Source: Ceraceosorus guamensis (lineage: Eukaryota > Basidiomycota > Exobasidiomycetes > Ceraceosorales > Ceraceosoraceae). From it: a DNA stretch of 64,000 nucleotides. The position numbers and the translations under genes are program-made. Shown here in pieces: positions 45,556 to 57,654 of the stretch. The stretch's first letter is position 1, and the number at the start of each line of letters is the position of its first letter. The stretch spans positions 67,556 to 131,555 of the forward strand of contig NW_020290007.1 in the NCBI RefSeq assembly GCF_003144195.1. The letters run 5' to 3'. The notes under the pieces are model-generated. The model did not search any database. It was not told the DNA's origin and saw nothing but the letters and a program-made list of their open reading frames with translations.

Positions 45556-47328
45556 TCAGAATAGTTGAGCAATCTTGGGCCAAGTCGGGGTACCCCAACC
45601 AGATGGAGCATCCCAGCCAGCGGCCGTGGGGAAGCCGTTTGTCGTGCCATTGCAATTGTAGCTTCCACCGCTAGTGACGTCGGTGAATGCACCAACTGAG
45701 GTAGCGTTGGCGTAAATCTTCGGCTGAGCCCATCCGATCGGGCTTTTGCCTGCCACTCTGCGCTGGTCATTGACAAGCGCCAGGATAGAGGCGAAGAGAG
45801 GCGCCGAAGCTGAAGTGCCGGAGACGGCATAGAGCGAACCTCCAAGGACGACGGCGTACTTGCTGCCCTGCGCAGAGACATCCGGGAAGAAGCGGCCGCT
45901 GCTATTGTACATGCTGGCTGCGGAAGATGGTATGCTGCTCTTGTACGCATTCACCACACTGCTCTGGTATGAAGGCGTGCTGAAGATGTTTGAAGATCCA
46001 GCGGAGGAGGAGAAGCCAGCCAAGGAACTATTGGCCATCACCTCGGTGTCAAAGCTTTGCGTCGCTCCAACCGAGAGGATATATGGACAGCCGGAAGGAT
46101 ATGAAGGGCTAAAGGGAGGGCACGTTCCGGAGCGCGATGCCACGCCGCGATCAGCAGAAGCGACGACGATGGTGGTACCAAGAGCAGTGAGCTTCTGTGC
46201 AGCGTTGCACATGTCTTGGGCTGCCGCTGCTGTGAATTGAGACTCGTCGGATGCGTAGGAGATTGAGATAACTTTAGGCCGGGTAGTCGAGTTGAAAGAA
46301 GTACTGAGCAGATCGTTGAAGGTCAGAAGGAACAGGTCTCCGGTGCTTTGGCTGTTGCCTTCGGCGATGAATTGACTCGTAAGAGGATAGGTCTGGGAGG
46401 ATACGATTTCAGTGTCCAGCATCGTCTCTAAGCCAGGTTTACTAGAGTTGTTTGTCGCGCCGTTCCTCAAAATTACAGGCATATTGTAGTACGTGGCTCT
46501 GCTCTGAAAGTTGTAGTTGAACACCTGCAGATCGTTCGCACTGAAATATTGGTCGATCATACCGATGACCGCAATGTCAACGCCAGACCCGCCCGTAGCA
46601 TTGTAAGCTCCTTGACCGTAGTACGCCCTCAAGCAGTCGGGCTTCACCAGGCTTGTGGAGCAGCTTGACGGGACAGCGGCCCTTCGGTTGAGGGTTTCGC
46701 TATTGACCGCTTCCGCCGGGATTGTTCCAGCTGAGATGGACTGAACTTGTCCGAAGGTAGCCAGCGGGTACACATCGGAGATGAAGGGCGCTACGGTGTC
46801 TGGAATCGAGAAAGCCTTGGTGCGCGGCACGATAGGTCCTCCAGACAATTGCCAATTGTCGAAGCTGGTCGAAAAAAGTCTTGCCACGGTACCCACCGTC
46901 GACTTGACGGTCACCGAGTCTTGATAGCGAGACCACGTCGCAGCACTTGACGGAACTCCGTTTATGGTGAGGAAGAGCTTGACGGCGTTGATCGCCGCTG
47001 CGCTAGGCGTCGCATATTGAGCAAGTTGGTCTTCCGTGAGCCAGGGGCCATCGCTGCTTGCGATCGACTGCATGCGGCTAGTGAGCCCTGCCATGTCGCT
47101 CTGTAGCGTGATCGTAAAGGTGAATGCATCGGAAGTCGATGCTGAGCCAAGCTGCTTCCAGACCGACGGAATGTTCGATGGGGCAGAACGCGAGCTTGAA
47201 AGGATACTTTGGCCCATGAAAGCATCCAGCAAGCCGCGAGCCTTGGCATCAGCGGGTGCCGCCTGCGTGTTCGCCACGATGGCCAAAGCCACCATCACCA
47301 GCGTGAGCAGCTTCTTGGATGCGAACAT
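45556..47328 (-). CDS. Secreted sedolisin (peptidase family S53)
   Basis: One exon encodes 590 residues. A signal peptide is visible (MFASKKLLTLVMVALAIVANTQA, cleavage probably after Ala). A pro-kumamolisin-type propeptide covers roughly residues 30-190, with LTEDQLAQYATPSAAAINAV and the family VTVKSTVGTVARLFSTSF segment. The catalytic domain has the Glu/Asp pair in GLETMLDTEI (about 298-307) and the nucleophile in SGTSASAPLF (about 503-512). A downstream Asp lies in FTDVTSGGSYNCNG, the likely calcium site. Sedolisins are acid-active endo- or tripeptidyl-peptidases, secreted for protein digestion. There are no introns, unlike many neighbours, and a TATA box precedes it. Confidence 0.93.
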   Translation of the reverse strand: MFASKKLLTLVMVALAIVANTQAAPADAKARGLLDAFMGQSILSSSRSAPSNIPSVWKQLGSASTSDAFTFTITLQSDMAGLTSRMQSIASSDGPWLTEDQLAQYATPSAAAINAVKLFLTINGVPSSAATWSRYQDSVTVKSTVGTVARLFSTSFDNWQLSGGPIVPRTKAFSIPDTVAPFISDVYPLATFGQVQSISAGTIPAEAVNSETLNRRAAVPSSCSTSLVKPDCLRAYYGQGAYNATGGSGVDIAVIGMIDQYFSANDLQVFNYNFQSRATYYNMPVILRNGATNNSSKPGLETMLDTEIVSSQTYPLTSQFIAEGNSQSTGDLFLLTFNDLLSTSFNSTTRPKVISISYASDESQFTAAAAQDMCNAAQKLTALGTTIVVASADRGVASRSGTCPPFSPSYPSGCPYILSVGATQSFDTEVMANSSLAGFSSSAGSSNIFSTPSYQSSVVNAYKSSIPSSAASMYNSSGRFFPDVSAQGSKYAVVLGGSLYAVSGTSASAPLFASILALVNDQRRVAGKSPIGWAQPKIYANATSVGAFTDVTSGGSYNCNGTTNGFPTAAGWDAPSGWGTPTWPKIAQLF

Positions 47329-49546
47329 GGTTGCTGCGGCTGATGCGCGATGCTTATGGCAGACTTGAGCGCAGTGAGGGCAAGGTGGATTGAGTGAGAT
47401 GTTTCGTAAGAATCGTTGCGAGAGAAGAACGTGAAAGACCAGTCTTAGGGACCAGAAGGTGAGGAGTGAAGAAGGAAAATGGCAATGTAGTTGCGATAAT
47501 GCTCCTTTATAGGTTTTCAGTGCGTTGTGACCATGACATACCGCCTGCCGTGCTACGGTTTAGAGTTGCGAAGAACGAGTGGACCTCCCTCGTTAGGCAA
47601 GTTGTTCGAGCTGATGATTGTCCCGTGTCGGAGGGTGTGCCTAATAGCTTGCAGAGCGCAAACCTTGCTTGCTAGATGGTGCGGAAAGCGTGAACAACAT
47701 CTCCAGCGCTTCGTGGCTTCATCAAGCTTCTGCCGTATGAGGAAAGCCAAGCAACTCTAGCCAAGGGCCGACGCTCCAAGTAGGATGGGAGCGCATGGCC
47801 ATTCCTCCAAGCTCAGAGGTCCCATCCATCGTTATGGTTGCAGAGCATTCAAAAGCTAGGTGGTGGTGTGTCTGCGCTATACAAGCTTTAGCGTTTTGAC
47901 TGCCCACCATCCTGAAGCTATGTGTGGCGCTGAGACCTAGGACGTGAATGTGAAGGGTGGCTTGAGAAGTTCACTTGACATGTGCTTCCAGCATTGCAGC
48001 CAGCGCCATCTTTCTGGATGTCCACGCGTTTCAGAGCAGATCGCCTCCCGAATAGCGGTAGCGGCTGGTACCTTTCCTGTTCTAGACCTATCTCATTGTC
48101 TCCAAAAGCTTGACTGCCGCTCGGCATAGGCTTGGAGGGGAACCCAAAGTGCGGACCTTCATATGCAGGAACCCAACTTGAAGTCGTGAGTGATCCTTGG
48201 GCGAGTAAAAGCGACAAGCGCCTCAGCAGCGTACCAGAACGGCAGCAAGTTTCGAGCTACCGTACAAGTGCACCCCACGTAGCTCTGCGGAGCGTACCGA
48301 AGCCGCACTGACGGACCCGGAAAAGGATAGAGTGGTTGCCAGAGTAGCCCCGCTCTTTAGCCTCGGGAAGGTCGAAAGTCCGGACGAGGAACGAGCCGAG
48401 AGCCTTGCTTCGCAGCGCAGCGTCTCAGAGGCCGCGCGCCCTGCTGCCGTGATGAGCGAGCTTGCATGCAGCAGCAGGCGTGCGCATGTGGCTGCTGATT
48501 TTCCAACTCCCTCGCTAACTTGCTGCTGCCGCTTTGCTCCGGGACCGACTCGCGGAGGCCCCCCAGAAGTACCTTGCTTTCACTGACCTACCCAACAGGG
48601 AAACGATGGTGTCCTATATCAGCCTCTATAGCAACTCCTCCACCAAATCGATGTGATGCCGCGGATAGGTTCGTGCCGTTTCGCCGCGTTCGCGTTTTGA
48701 ATTGCATCGTGATACGTGTCTCGCTGCTACTGTAGGTACCGGTACTACGCGTGCCTGCCGCAGGCTCGCCGTCGGGGCGCGTAGACGTTGGGTGGCTGCG
48801 CGGGACAAATTCAACGTAAAAGGTGGCTTGATTGATGCATGGATTCACGATGTTCTTGATTGGGCACGCGCGACATACGCGCGCGCGCGCGTCATCGTGC
48901 TCACGCTGACTTGTGAATCAGGAATCCAAAGCGCTGGGGGAGGCAGACTGTATGTGCCCACTTCATTCACGATTGCTCTCGCGGCTGCGAGCATTCGAGG
49001 ACATGGCTTCGTGATGCCTTCCTGCAAAGCGCACGCAAAGTACAGCAGCATGGTGTGCAACAGTGGATGTGAACGCCGTTCCTGCGCGAAACGTACGACT
49101 TCAAGCGGCTTCACTCGATCCGCATCACGTCGGCCTCGTGTCTCATCAACAAGGCTATTCTAGAAAGTCTACCAAGCTCAGCGCTGCAATCCTATGCGAC
49201 GAGACTGGAAAAGCTTGCGAGATCCAAGAATTAGAAGTGCGCGACAGGCGGCCTGATCTTCAGGCCCGACCCTCTTCCACGCTTACCAAGTCGTGCTCCG
49301 CACTCCGTTCCGAGACAGCAGGCACTTCCATCTGCATGCGGCTCGAAACCCGCAATCTCAGAGTCAGACGCCAGGCCAGGTCTCAAGAACGCGCTTTCAG
49401 GTTTGGATCGTCTACTATCAATGACTCTATCGCACACACAGCACTGCGTAGCTCGCTACTAGTGCCTATCGAGATGATTGATTCTGCGCATCGCAATCTT
49501 TGGCGAGCGGATCGTGACGCGAGGCGTTGTGGCCACGAAGAAAGTC
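47329..49546. other. Intergenic interval, sedolisin / RecQ helicase (2.2 kb)
   Basis: Both flanking genes are on the minus strand. No gene was recognised. A TATA box for the sedolisin lies at 47506-47511. ATTCACGAT variants occur at about 48842 and 48964, and a CG-alternating stretch (cgcgcgcgcgcg) near 48880. Confidence 0.5.
47506..47511 (-). promoter_or_regulatory. TATA box of the sedolisin gene
   Basis: On the minus strand the sequence reads CCTATAAAGG, about 180 nt upstream of the sedolisin ATG, a plausible distance for fungal promoters with a moderate 5' UTR. Confidence 0.5.
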
Positions 49547-52500
49547 TTATACATCTGGGAATTGCTCATGTAATCGAAGATTGATGTTGTAGTTGTGGCG
49601 CTTCGCGACGGGGGCTCGCTGAACAATGCTCAAAGGCATCGCCCGCAGCCCTCCACCTCCAAGACTGGCCAAGACAGCGTTTCGATGATCATTGGGGGCA
49701 GCAGCTGTCTGTTTGACTTGGGCGCTGCTATCTCTGCGTACGCTTGAAGTAGCGCCTGAGCCCGAAGCGCCTCCTCGCGCTTCTCGATTGGGATATGCAA
49801 AGCTCGCCAGATCTGGGGGTGGCATGCTGGAATTGTTGATGCTCTGGCTCAAGCTGCGCTTCTGGTAAGTCGTCGTCTGAGACCTGGCGTACTTTTGGCA
49901 TACTTTTAGTAAGGACGTCAGCAACTCCATGCTGCACTTTTCGAGCGACTCGATTTGCCTCAGCTTAGCGAGGGTGTCGGGCAAGAGGAGAGCAGCTTCA
50001 TACAGCACATCGTTGGTGACGAGACTTTCGGCTGGCTGCTTGAGCTGTCGCGCTACCTTTTGGCGAGCAACTGTCAGCTCATCGTAGCATGGCTTCCAAT
50101 CCTCCTTCGCTCCTTTCTCGCCCAATGCAGCGCGTTTCGCAGTCGCAGTCGATGAGTCAGCTGCTCTCACGGCACTGATTGATGGAGCAGCTTTACCTCT
50201 AGCACTTCGGCTGCCGCTAGGCTGGTCAACGACCGAGTTGTCCTCCTCGCATGACTCGATAAGGTCTTCTTCTTCTGCGGCTCGACGTGCGCGAGCTTTA
50301 GAGCTTGCGATCGGTCGCTGACGGTCGGTAGGCAAGGTCCGCTCTTTCGTCTGTCTCTTTGGCGATTCGTTCGGACTGAGGGGCATGGCACTAATGTCGA
50401 ATGGATCGGGCGCGTACTCAAAATCTGCATCGCTGAGCTGCTGTCTTGCTCGAGCTTTGACCCGGCTTTTGCCTTGCGGCTGATTTGCAGGTGCTTTGCT
50501 GGAGGAGCCAGCCTTGCTTGCGGGTATCCTGGCGTTCTTTTCGATCATCTCCAGCTCCACTCTGGCTTGACCTCTGAGCAGCGCTTCGGCTTTGCGACCC
50601 AATTTGACGTAGGTGTTCGTGAAGCCCATGCGATTCTTGACCTGCACCTCGGTTAGATATGTCTCGATCACGAGTCGTTGGAACAATCGTTCCACATCGC
50701 TTCTGGAACATTTCGAGCCCTCACCCCAGCCTTCTACCTGGTGATGACCGCGGCTGGTGACAGTCTTGGTGGTAGCGCCTCGAAACACGTCGCCGCAATG
50801 GATTAGGGTGATGTTCGCTCTGTAGTCTTTCGCGAAGATGTTTTGGACCATTCGGACTGCTTGCTGTGCAAGCTCGGTCACGTCAGTAATGACTGTGGAG
50901 CCACCTGAAGTGTTGCCTGTCTGAGCTGTGCAATTGTCGCACGTGTTGTGGCAGCTCTCCCTGGGGAATACCTCGCCAAAGTATTGAAGTACCTGAGACC
51001 TTCGACAGTCGGTTTTGTTCATGCAGTAGGTGATGACCTGTCTCAGATTACCTCGCTGTTGCTCCTTCTGCTCGCGCGAGCCAGGACCTTCCTGTATCTG
51101 CTGGAACAAGCTGGACGTGTCCTTGTACGCGAAGTATAGCACACATGTAGAGCTCTTGCCATCTCGACCAGCTCTTCCCGTCTCTTGGTACAAGCCTTCT
51201 AGGGTTTGTGGAAGGGTGTGGTGAATGACTACATTCGTGTGAAAGAATATGTCAGCGTATGCTTAACGGACCGAGGACATCGAAAGCTTGCAGTCAACGC
51301 TTGAGACTCACCAAAGCGCACGTCGGACTTGTCGATGCCCATTCCGAAAGCAATCGTCGCTACGATCACCTTGAACTCTCCCTTCTGCCATCGTTGTTGT
51401 ATCGAGCTGCGGTCCTTCTGATTCATGCCTGCATGGTAATGCTGGGCTTTGACTCTAAATTTTTTTGTAAGCTTGTCGGCCACCTCTTCGCACGCTCTGC
51501 GGCTGTGGCAATAAACAATGCCGCACTCGTGCATGTGCGATGCATTGATGAAAGAGGCGATGTCTTCCAGCACGCTCTTTCCTTTCTTCTCTCTGACGTG
51601 GTAATGGAGATTTGGTCGATTAAACGACTGCGACAAAGTCTTGCAGCCCTTGATGCGCAGATTGGTCACGATGTCCATCTTCACGCGGGCGTTGGCCGTT
51701 GCAGTCATAGCCATGACAGGAACACCAGGATACTCTTCCTTCAGGCACCCAAGCTCTTGATAATCCGTGCGGAAATCGTGACCCCATTGGCTCACGCAGT
51801 GAGCTTCATCGACCACAAAGCGGGCTAGGCGTTTGCGTCTGTGCAGGTCAGACAGGGCATCTTGCAGCTGCCTTCCCTTTCGGATCATCTCGGGAGTGAC
51901 GTAGAGCAAACGGGTCATGTCCTTGATGTTAGAAGGGAAGAGCATAGAGAGCGTCGCTCTGCGCTGTTCGTCCGTCTGACCTCCGCTACCCAAGAACATG
52001 CCAGCTTTGATATTGAGATCCAAAAGATTGTGCACTTGATCTTGTATCAACGAGATCAGCGGCGAAATGACGATGGTGACGCCTTGCGTCTGACCAGAGT
52101 CTATCAAGGCAGGCAGCTGAGGAACTCACTGACATGTGAGCGCACGGGAATTAAAGGTGATCTGGGCTCAGCGTCGCTCACCTGATAGCAGAGGCTCTTG
52201 CCGCCTCCTGTAGGCATTAGGCAGAAGACGTCTTGCCCACCTAAGGTCGCATTGATCGCCTCCAATTGATTGTTGCGAAACTCAGACAAGTGAAAGGTGT
52301 ATCGTAGTGTGCGTCTCACATCCTCGCTCCATGGAAATCTCATCTGATCTGCAGCTTTCTTGGGCGACTTGTGTCTCGTGCTCGTGGCAACCACAGATAT
52401 CAAGCCACGGTCTGGTTCATCTGCAGTCTGGACGGCGTCATCGCTGGAAGCCACAACGCCATCGTCCACATCTGGCGGAGACGCGGCTCGAGCAGCTGAT

Positions 52501-54094
52501 TGCACAACGACCGAGCGGTGCTCGTCGATTTCAAAGTCTAGGCCGCCATGCTCGAATGGGCGCTGCTGATGCAGCCCCTCTGCCACCTGTGGACGATTTG
52601 GTCCAGGGATGGCGGTATCGATCATCATGTATGCGTCGTCTGATAGCGAGTCGTCGAAGCCGAGCCCTTCGTCTTCTAAGTCTTCCATCTCTTCATCTGA
52701 TGGGAGCAACTCATTCTGGTCTAGACCGCCATTCCCTGCGGTCCTTGACACTTGCAAAGCTTTCTGCTGCTTGGCCGGAGACGCCGCCGCATCGAAGTAC
52801 TCTTTGGACGCGTCTTCCTCATCGTCAGGTTCTTCATCGTAGTCAGGCAAATCCGCTTCGTCAATGTGTAGGTCGCGCCTCATCGGACGGTCGGCAGACG
52901 TAGACCGTGCTGTGCACTCCGTGGGAGGGCCGCCGCCGCCGCGCGCTCTTGCGGGCATGCCTGGAGGGGCGAGAGTCTTAGATAGTCTTGGCCCCTTCAC
53001 TGTAGTGGAACGAGGCGGGCAAGGAGACGTCTGTGAGAGTGTGGGTATCTGCTCTGAATCAGCTCCGTCCGAGGTGATTGCTGGCGCCCGAAGATCGATG
53101 GCAGCCGCGCTGGATCTGGCAGGATGCGTAGCAGCGGAGTTCGTGACGTGTGCCAAGCCTTGCAGCTGTCTAGCATCTGAGCTGCTGTTCCGCAGCTCAG
53201 CATCACTGCTACTTGGCTGAAGAGACCGGCGTGGACTAGTAGAGCGCGGAGAAGCCTGGCCAGAATTTCTTTCGAGCAGGGCAGCCTTGATCTGCTGTAT
53301 TCTCGTCGTCAAGAAGTCTCTGAAGGCAAGAGTCGTATGACACTTGGGACGTGAGCAGCATGACAAGGGGCGTTTGGCTGGAGAGCGACGCACCTTTGCA
53401 TCCTCAAGAAGGCAGGGTCTGTACCAAGCTCGGGTTCGGCACCTTCCATGAGCTCCATCAGCGTTTCCATGACGTGATCCTTGTTCTCCAGACTCGTCTG
53501 CAACATCTGTTGAAGCTCAGCTCTGGACTTGTGAGCCAGGTCGTTTGGACTAGAGCCTGCCTTTGTGCTACTTGAGGCTGCATGGTGGCCAGCAGGTGGA
53601 GGCTTGCAGCTAGAAGTGCTGGTACTTGCAATACTGCTGCGCGCACGAGGCGTATGACGGACTACGAGAGAGATATGCACCGTAGTGAGCGAGAGCGAAG
53701 AGGGTCTGTGAGCAGCAATATCTGACCACTCACGCAGATTTGGGGTGCGGGATCTTGCAGTGCTGCTACTGCCAAGCATCGCGAAGCCCACATTCTCTTT
53801 GTCATTCTCTTCCTCTCCATCCTCCTCCACCTCTGTACTAGACTTCGAGACGCGCTGAGCTTTGGGACCCGCCCCTTTTGCAAGAGTCGATGGCGATGCC
53901 ATGCGATGTGCAGGTAAGCCGGTATGCTCAAAAGGCCTCTTCAGGCTCGTCGCAGATCTGCGCGGCGAACTGCGTAGTGGTGGACTCTGTACATTTGCAG
54001 CAGTGGGCATGAAAAGCCCCGGAGATTTACGTGGAACGGCGTTGTGTTCGGGGGTCTTGCCTCTTGCGCCACCCTGCCCCGCTGTCAATGACAT
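49547..54094 (-). CDS. SGS1: RecQ-family DNA helicase (Sgs1/BLM type)
   Basis: Exons 53734-54094, 53394-53661, 52182-53319, 51312-52116 and 49547-51228 encode 1,417 residues. A disordered N-terminus of about 520 residues contains acidic runs ([16 protein letters not shown]), as in Sgs1/BLM where such regions bind partners. Helicase motif 0/I is [20 protein letters not shown] followed by [13 protein letters not shown]. Motif II with the RecQ loop is [17 protein letters not shown] (about 690). Motif VI is [10 protein letters not shown] RecQ zinc site follows ([13 protein letters not shown], about 930-955), then the RQC winged helix and an HRDC domain ([14 protein letters not shown] to [11 protein letters not shown]). 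The protein unwinds recombination and replication intermediates with Top3 in the nucleus. The ATG at 54094 is the first one in frame. Confidence 0.95.
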
Positions 54095-54324
54095 GACGAG
54101 GTACAGCAGCGAGCCTACGAGCCGAGGACGCTGAGAGCGCAACTCATCTGCGTGTCCGGCGAAGCTCGAGGGGAGGAGGTTAGGCAAGCTAGGCTGATGT
54201 ACGTGTCAGTCAAGCCAGTCCGAGTCCAGCATTTGGTGATGAGAGAAGATGACAAGCCTGGTGTTGTTGTGTCGCACTTGGAACTTAGCCGCGTGGCCGG
54301 GGATGCTGTAAGTCAAGAGTATAC

Positions 54325-54400
54325 AGTCACGAGTGTGAGTCATGAGTCTTGAAGTCACGATCGAGACCAACACTCGTGACTCACGACTCACACTCACGGA
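54325..54400. repeat. Cluster of AGTCACGAGT/ACTCGTGACT elements
   Basis: Exact copies sit at 54325-54334 (AGTCACGAGT) and 54372-54381 (ACTCGTGACT). Between and after them are diverged copies (GTGAGTCATGAGTC, AGTCACGAT, TCACGACTCA). The block alternates orientation and lies just upstream of the RecQ gene. Confidence 0.75.
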
Positions 54401-55119
54401 TGCGACGCGCTCAGCAAGCTTCACGCGCATAGCATCAGCAGCCTACATGCAGCATCCATGCACACGCAACGCAGACAACACGCGCCACGCGAATGAGGCC
54501 GCCGCGCGCGCTTGCTTGCGTGCGTGGCAGCATACGAGACATCGCATCAGAGAGAGATTTCCAAACGTGAAACACAAGCTTGTTGTCCGTCGAGAAGATT
54601 CTGCTGAAAGCTGAGCGTCCCACCGCTCGCAGTCAGAGAGTTAACACCGAGTCGGGTGGTCATGCGGTTACCACTCACCCAGCAGCCGTCGCGGTGCTCT
54701 TCTCTGTGCTTCATGAGGAGGCACTCATCGTGGCTCACCTCTCCAAAGGGTTTTTTCTACTGCGCCCGCCTCTCTATACGTGTGCATTTGACTTGCGATT
54801 GTGACTCTGACTACGATTTGTTGCATGCGAGATGGGAATGTCCTCATTCGTGGTCCCTTCCTCGAGCCCGGCCGAACTTATGGCCGAATCGGGTCGAGCG
54901 ATCCAGACCACTGTCAAAGGCGAAGTTCCGCAGGAAGTCTCGCGACGATGATCGAGTCGTTTTAAGAGTAGCACGAGCATATTCGCGGTCCATGAAGTTT
55001 TCCATCGCCTTCAAGTTGGATGAAGTGTGCCTTGCAGGTGAATGCGACATTCGTGATTTACATTACAGGTGACACGGCCGAAGAGCGAACCCCGAAAGAC
55101 TGATGATGATGAGAGGACC

Positions 55120-55145
55120 GCGACTCGCGACTCGCGACTCGCGAC
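55120..55145. repeat. Tandem CGACTCG array
   Basis: Three to four head-to-tail copies of a 7-mer (CGACTCG) run without spacers, a C-to-G/T variant of the ACTCGTGACT element found elsewhere in the intergenic DNA. Confidence 0.7.
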
Positions 55146-55945
55146 CACTGGCTGATGATGGAACTCGTGACTTTCGACTCTTACTTGACTCAGGACCGGC
55201 GACGATGAGCAAGCCTTCGATGGATGCTATCTGCAGCGGCTATTTAATTATGCCCATCCATGCATGCACTTTCAGGCCGAGTCAAGATTCAGGCAGGCGA
55301 CTGGGCGCGTTTTAAAAGTGGTCCAATGATGCATGTATGTATAACATCTGCGTGCACAATCTTGAATCAAGAATCTTGAAAAATCTAAATAATGATGCAA
55401 GCCCCTCTGACTCAAGAATCTTAATTCCGAATGCGCCTGTCGCGCTCCGGGCCGGACCATTTAATCAAGGGTGCAAACGGCTTCAGCAGTCGTGAGTCTT
55501 GAGTGATTATTCGCAGCAGTTGACTCGGTGTTAAGCACCCGGCTCGCCAGCAGCAATCGTATGCCATGCACTCGCGACTCCCAACTCCGTTTCACGGCGG
55601 AGCTGAACTTGATTCGTGATCCAGCAACTGACACACATTCAGATGGACACACTCTCACTGGTGACTACTCATCATGAATATATAGCGGGGCAATCGCAGA
55701 CCATGACTAGTCGTGTGGGCAGGTCATCCGTATGCGAGCAATCGGAAGGGATGGCGCCACATCCGGCCGTTACAGTCCGGGGATGAGCCCTCGCGGTTCA
55801 TCAGCAGAGAGTCGCGAGTGTAGAGGCTACCTACCTGCAGCACAGACCACAGATCTGGGCTCCAGCTGCAGCAGCGTTGTGTGGCTCTTGTATGTAGCGC
55901 CCACGGGTCGCAAGCCTCATCAAGATTGACTATGTGTGTTGTGCG

Positions 55946-55951
55946 TATAAA
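55946..55951 (+). promoter_or_regulatory. TATA box of the AIF-like gene
   Basis: TATAAA within GTGCGTATAAAGTC, 177 nt upstream of the ATG at 56128. Pyrimidine-rich sequence (CCCCCTTCTCCC) follows, as is common near fungal transcription starts. Confidence 0.5.
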
Positions 55952-56127
55952 GTCGCACCGCCTTCCAACTTCGTCTCCCCCTTCTCCCTTTCCATCAAAC
56001 AACATACACGCCTCCTTGCCAGTACCGCTCAGAGATCCGCGCACACTGTCTAACCAGCTACGCCTCCTTGTCAAAGGCCGGCACTTTCGCATCCCCAGCA
56101 GCACTAACAACACTTTGCGTTTTCAAA

Positions 56128-57489
56128 ATGTCAGAAATCAAGAACATTGTCATCATCGGTGCCCTCACAGGCGCTCTCCTCGCGCGAGCATTGGAGAAGT
56201 CCTTGCCGCCCACCCATCGTCTTGTCCTCATCGGTGAGCATCCAGACGCGGTGCCGAGACATGAAGTCAGATTTGGGTTGTGTCTAGCGAGTCTCCTCCA
56301 ACATCCAAACACTTCGTGGATAACAACGCGCACATACATCTAGCCCGTAGCTGAAATCTTGATTCTGGTTCCCTTGCCCTTGTGTCACAGAGAAAAACGA
56401 GGCTGCCTTCTGGCCCGTCGGAAGCCTCAGAGCTGCTGCACTGCCAGACTTTGAGAATAAGATCTTCGCACCCGTGGCTGGTTTCTTTCCCAAGGACTCC
56501 AGACACATTGCACTGGGATCGACTGAGGTGACATCGCTCGGCAAGACCAGCGTCACTATCAGCAAGCCTGCCGAAAGCCTCTCTGGCGTGACGGAGATTC
56601 CATTTGCCTACGCCATCATCGCCACCGGTTCGAGCTACGCCTACCCATCCCGTCCCGTCGCCGTGGATGTTGCGACATCCAAGGCTAATCTCAAGAAGAC
56701 GCAGGAAGACATCAAGCAAGCCAAATCCATCCTTGTGATAGGTGGTGGCCCAGTCGGCATCGAGTTTGCTGGCGAGGTAGTGGACCAGCATCCATCGAAG
56801 AAGGTGACGCTGGCCACGTCAGGTCCCGCTCTCCTCAGCCCTGCGTGGAAGAGCTCCCTGGCTGACAAGCTCGAATGGCAGCTCGAGAAAGCCGGCGTGG
56901 AGCTCATTACCAATGCCAAGGTCGACTTGCCCTCCGACGTGAAGACTGGCGAACTTCTTACCGAGTCGGTGTCTGTCAAAGCCGGCGAGAAGACTGTCGA
57001 GACAGATTTCATTCTGATTGGCACGGGCGCCAAAGCGAACGGACAGCTACTGCCTGCGGATGCCAAGGACCAAGATGGTCGGGTCAAGGTGGACCAGCAG
57101 CTTCGCGTTCAGTCAGAGACTCTCGGAGACCGATACTTTGCTGTTGGAGATATTGTGAGCGCGGAAGGCTCTGGAACCTTTATCAACGCTCAAAACCATG
57201 TGCCGGTCGTCGCTGCGAATCTCGGCGCTGTGCTCAAAGGAGGCAAGCCAGCCAAAGCATTCAAGCCGATGCTAGGCGTCCTCACCGTGCCGATCGGACA
57301 GAAGGCAGGGGCAAGTCAATTGTTTGGATTTGTTGTGTGAGTAGGACAGCGATGGAGACGACGAGCGGCTTGTTGCTGACTGGAGATACCTGTCGACATT
57401 GCTGCAGTGGGGAGTGGCTAACACCCATCATCAAGGGCAAGCATCTGTTCCTCTCGACGTTCACCAAGACCTTCTCATACGCCTTCTAA
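56128..57489 (+). CDS. AIF/FSP1-like NAD(P)H:quinone-type oxidoreductase
   Basis: Exons 56128-56233, 56391-57336 and 57408-57489 encode 377 residues. The N-terminal FAD-binding strand reads NIVIIGALTGALLARALEKSLP, then VLIEKNEAAFWPVGSLRAA. The NAD(P)-binding motif is ILVIGGGPVGIEFAGEV (about 148-164). The FAD-contacting segment is DRYFAVGDIV. The C-terminus (WLTPIIKGKHLFLSTFTKTF) is typical of the fungal AMID/FSP1-like group, single-domain flavoproteins that reduce quinones or act in stress or death responses. No clear mitochondrial presequence is present, so the location is open. The first dinucleotide motif departs from the usual GASxAG pattern. The ATG has a favourable AAAATG context. Confidence 0.88.
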
Positions 57490-57654
57490 GGCGCACCACT
57501 TTGCGCCTCCACACCCCCACTGCTTCAGCTTTCCGCCCTCTCATACCCCTCTCAAGTAAACCAGTCTTACGCTTACTTCACGTTGCAGCACTCGTCCTCG
57601 AAAGTCCTCTGTTTTCGGTGCAAATGTGTGGTAGACCGCATGATCTCGGCCGCT
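57490..57654. other. Short convergent interval
   Basis: Only 165 bp separate the stops of the AIF-like gene and its minus-strand neighbour, so the two 3' UTRs probably overlap. Confidence 0.5.

Larger units (their letters stand above)
54095..56127. other. Divergent interval rich in CGTGACT-type elements
   Basis: About 2 kb between the RecQ and AIF-like genes. It holds a cluster of related elements at 54325-54400 (two exact 10-mers plus diverged copies), a tandem CGACTCG array at about 55120-55145, a further exact 10-mer at 55163-55172 and several variants to 55620. A TATA box for the AIF-like gene is at 55946-55951. No gene was recognised. Confidence 0.6.
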
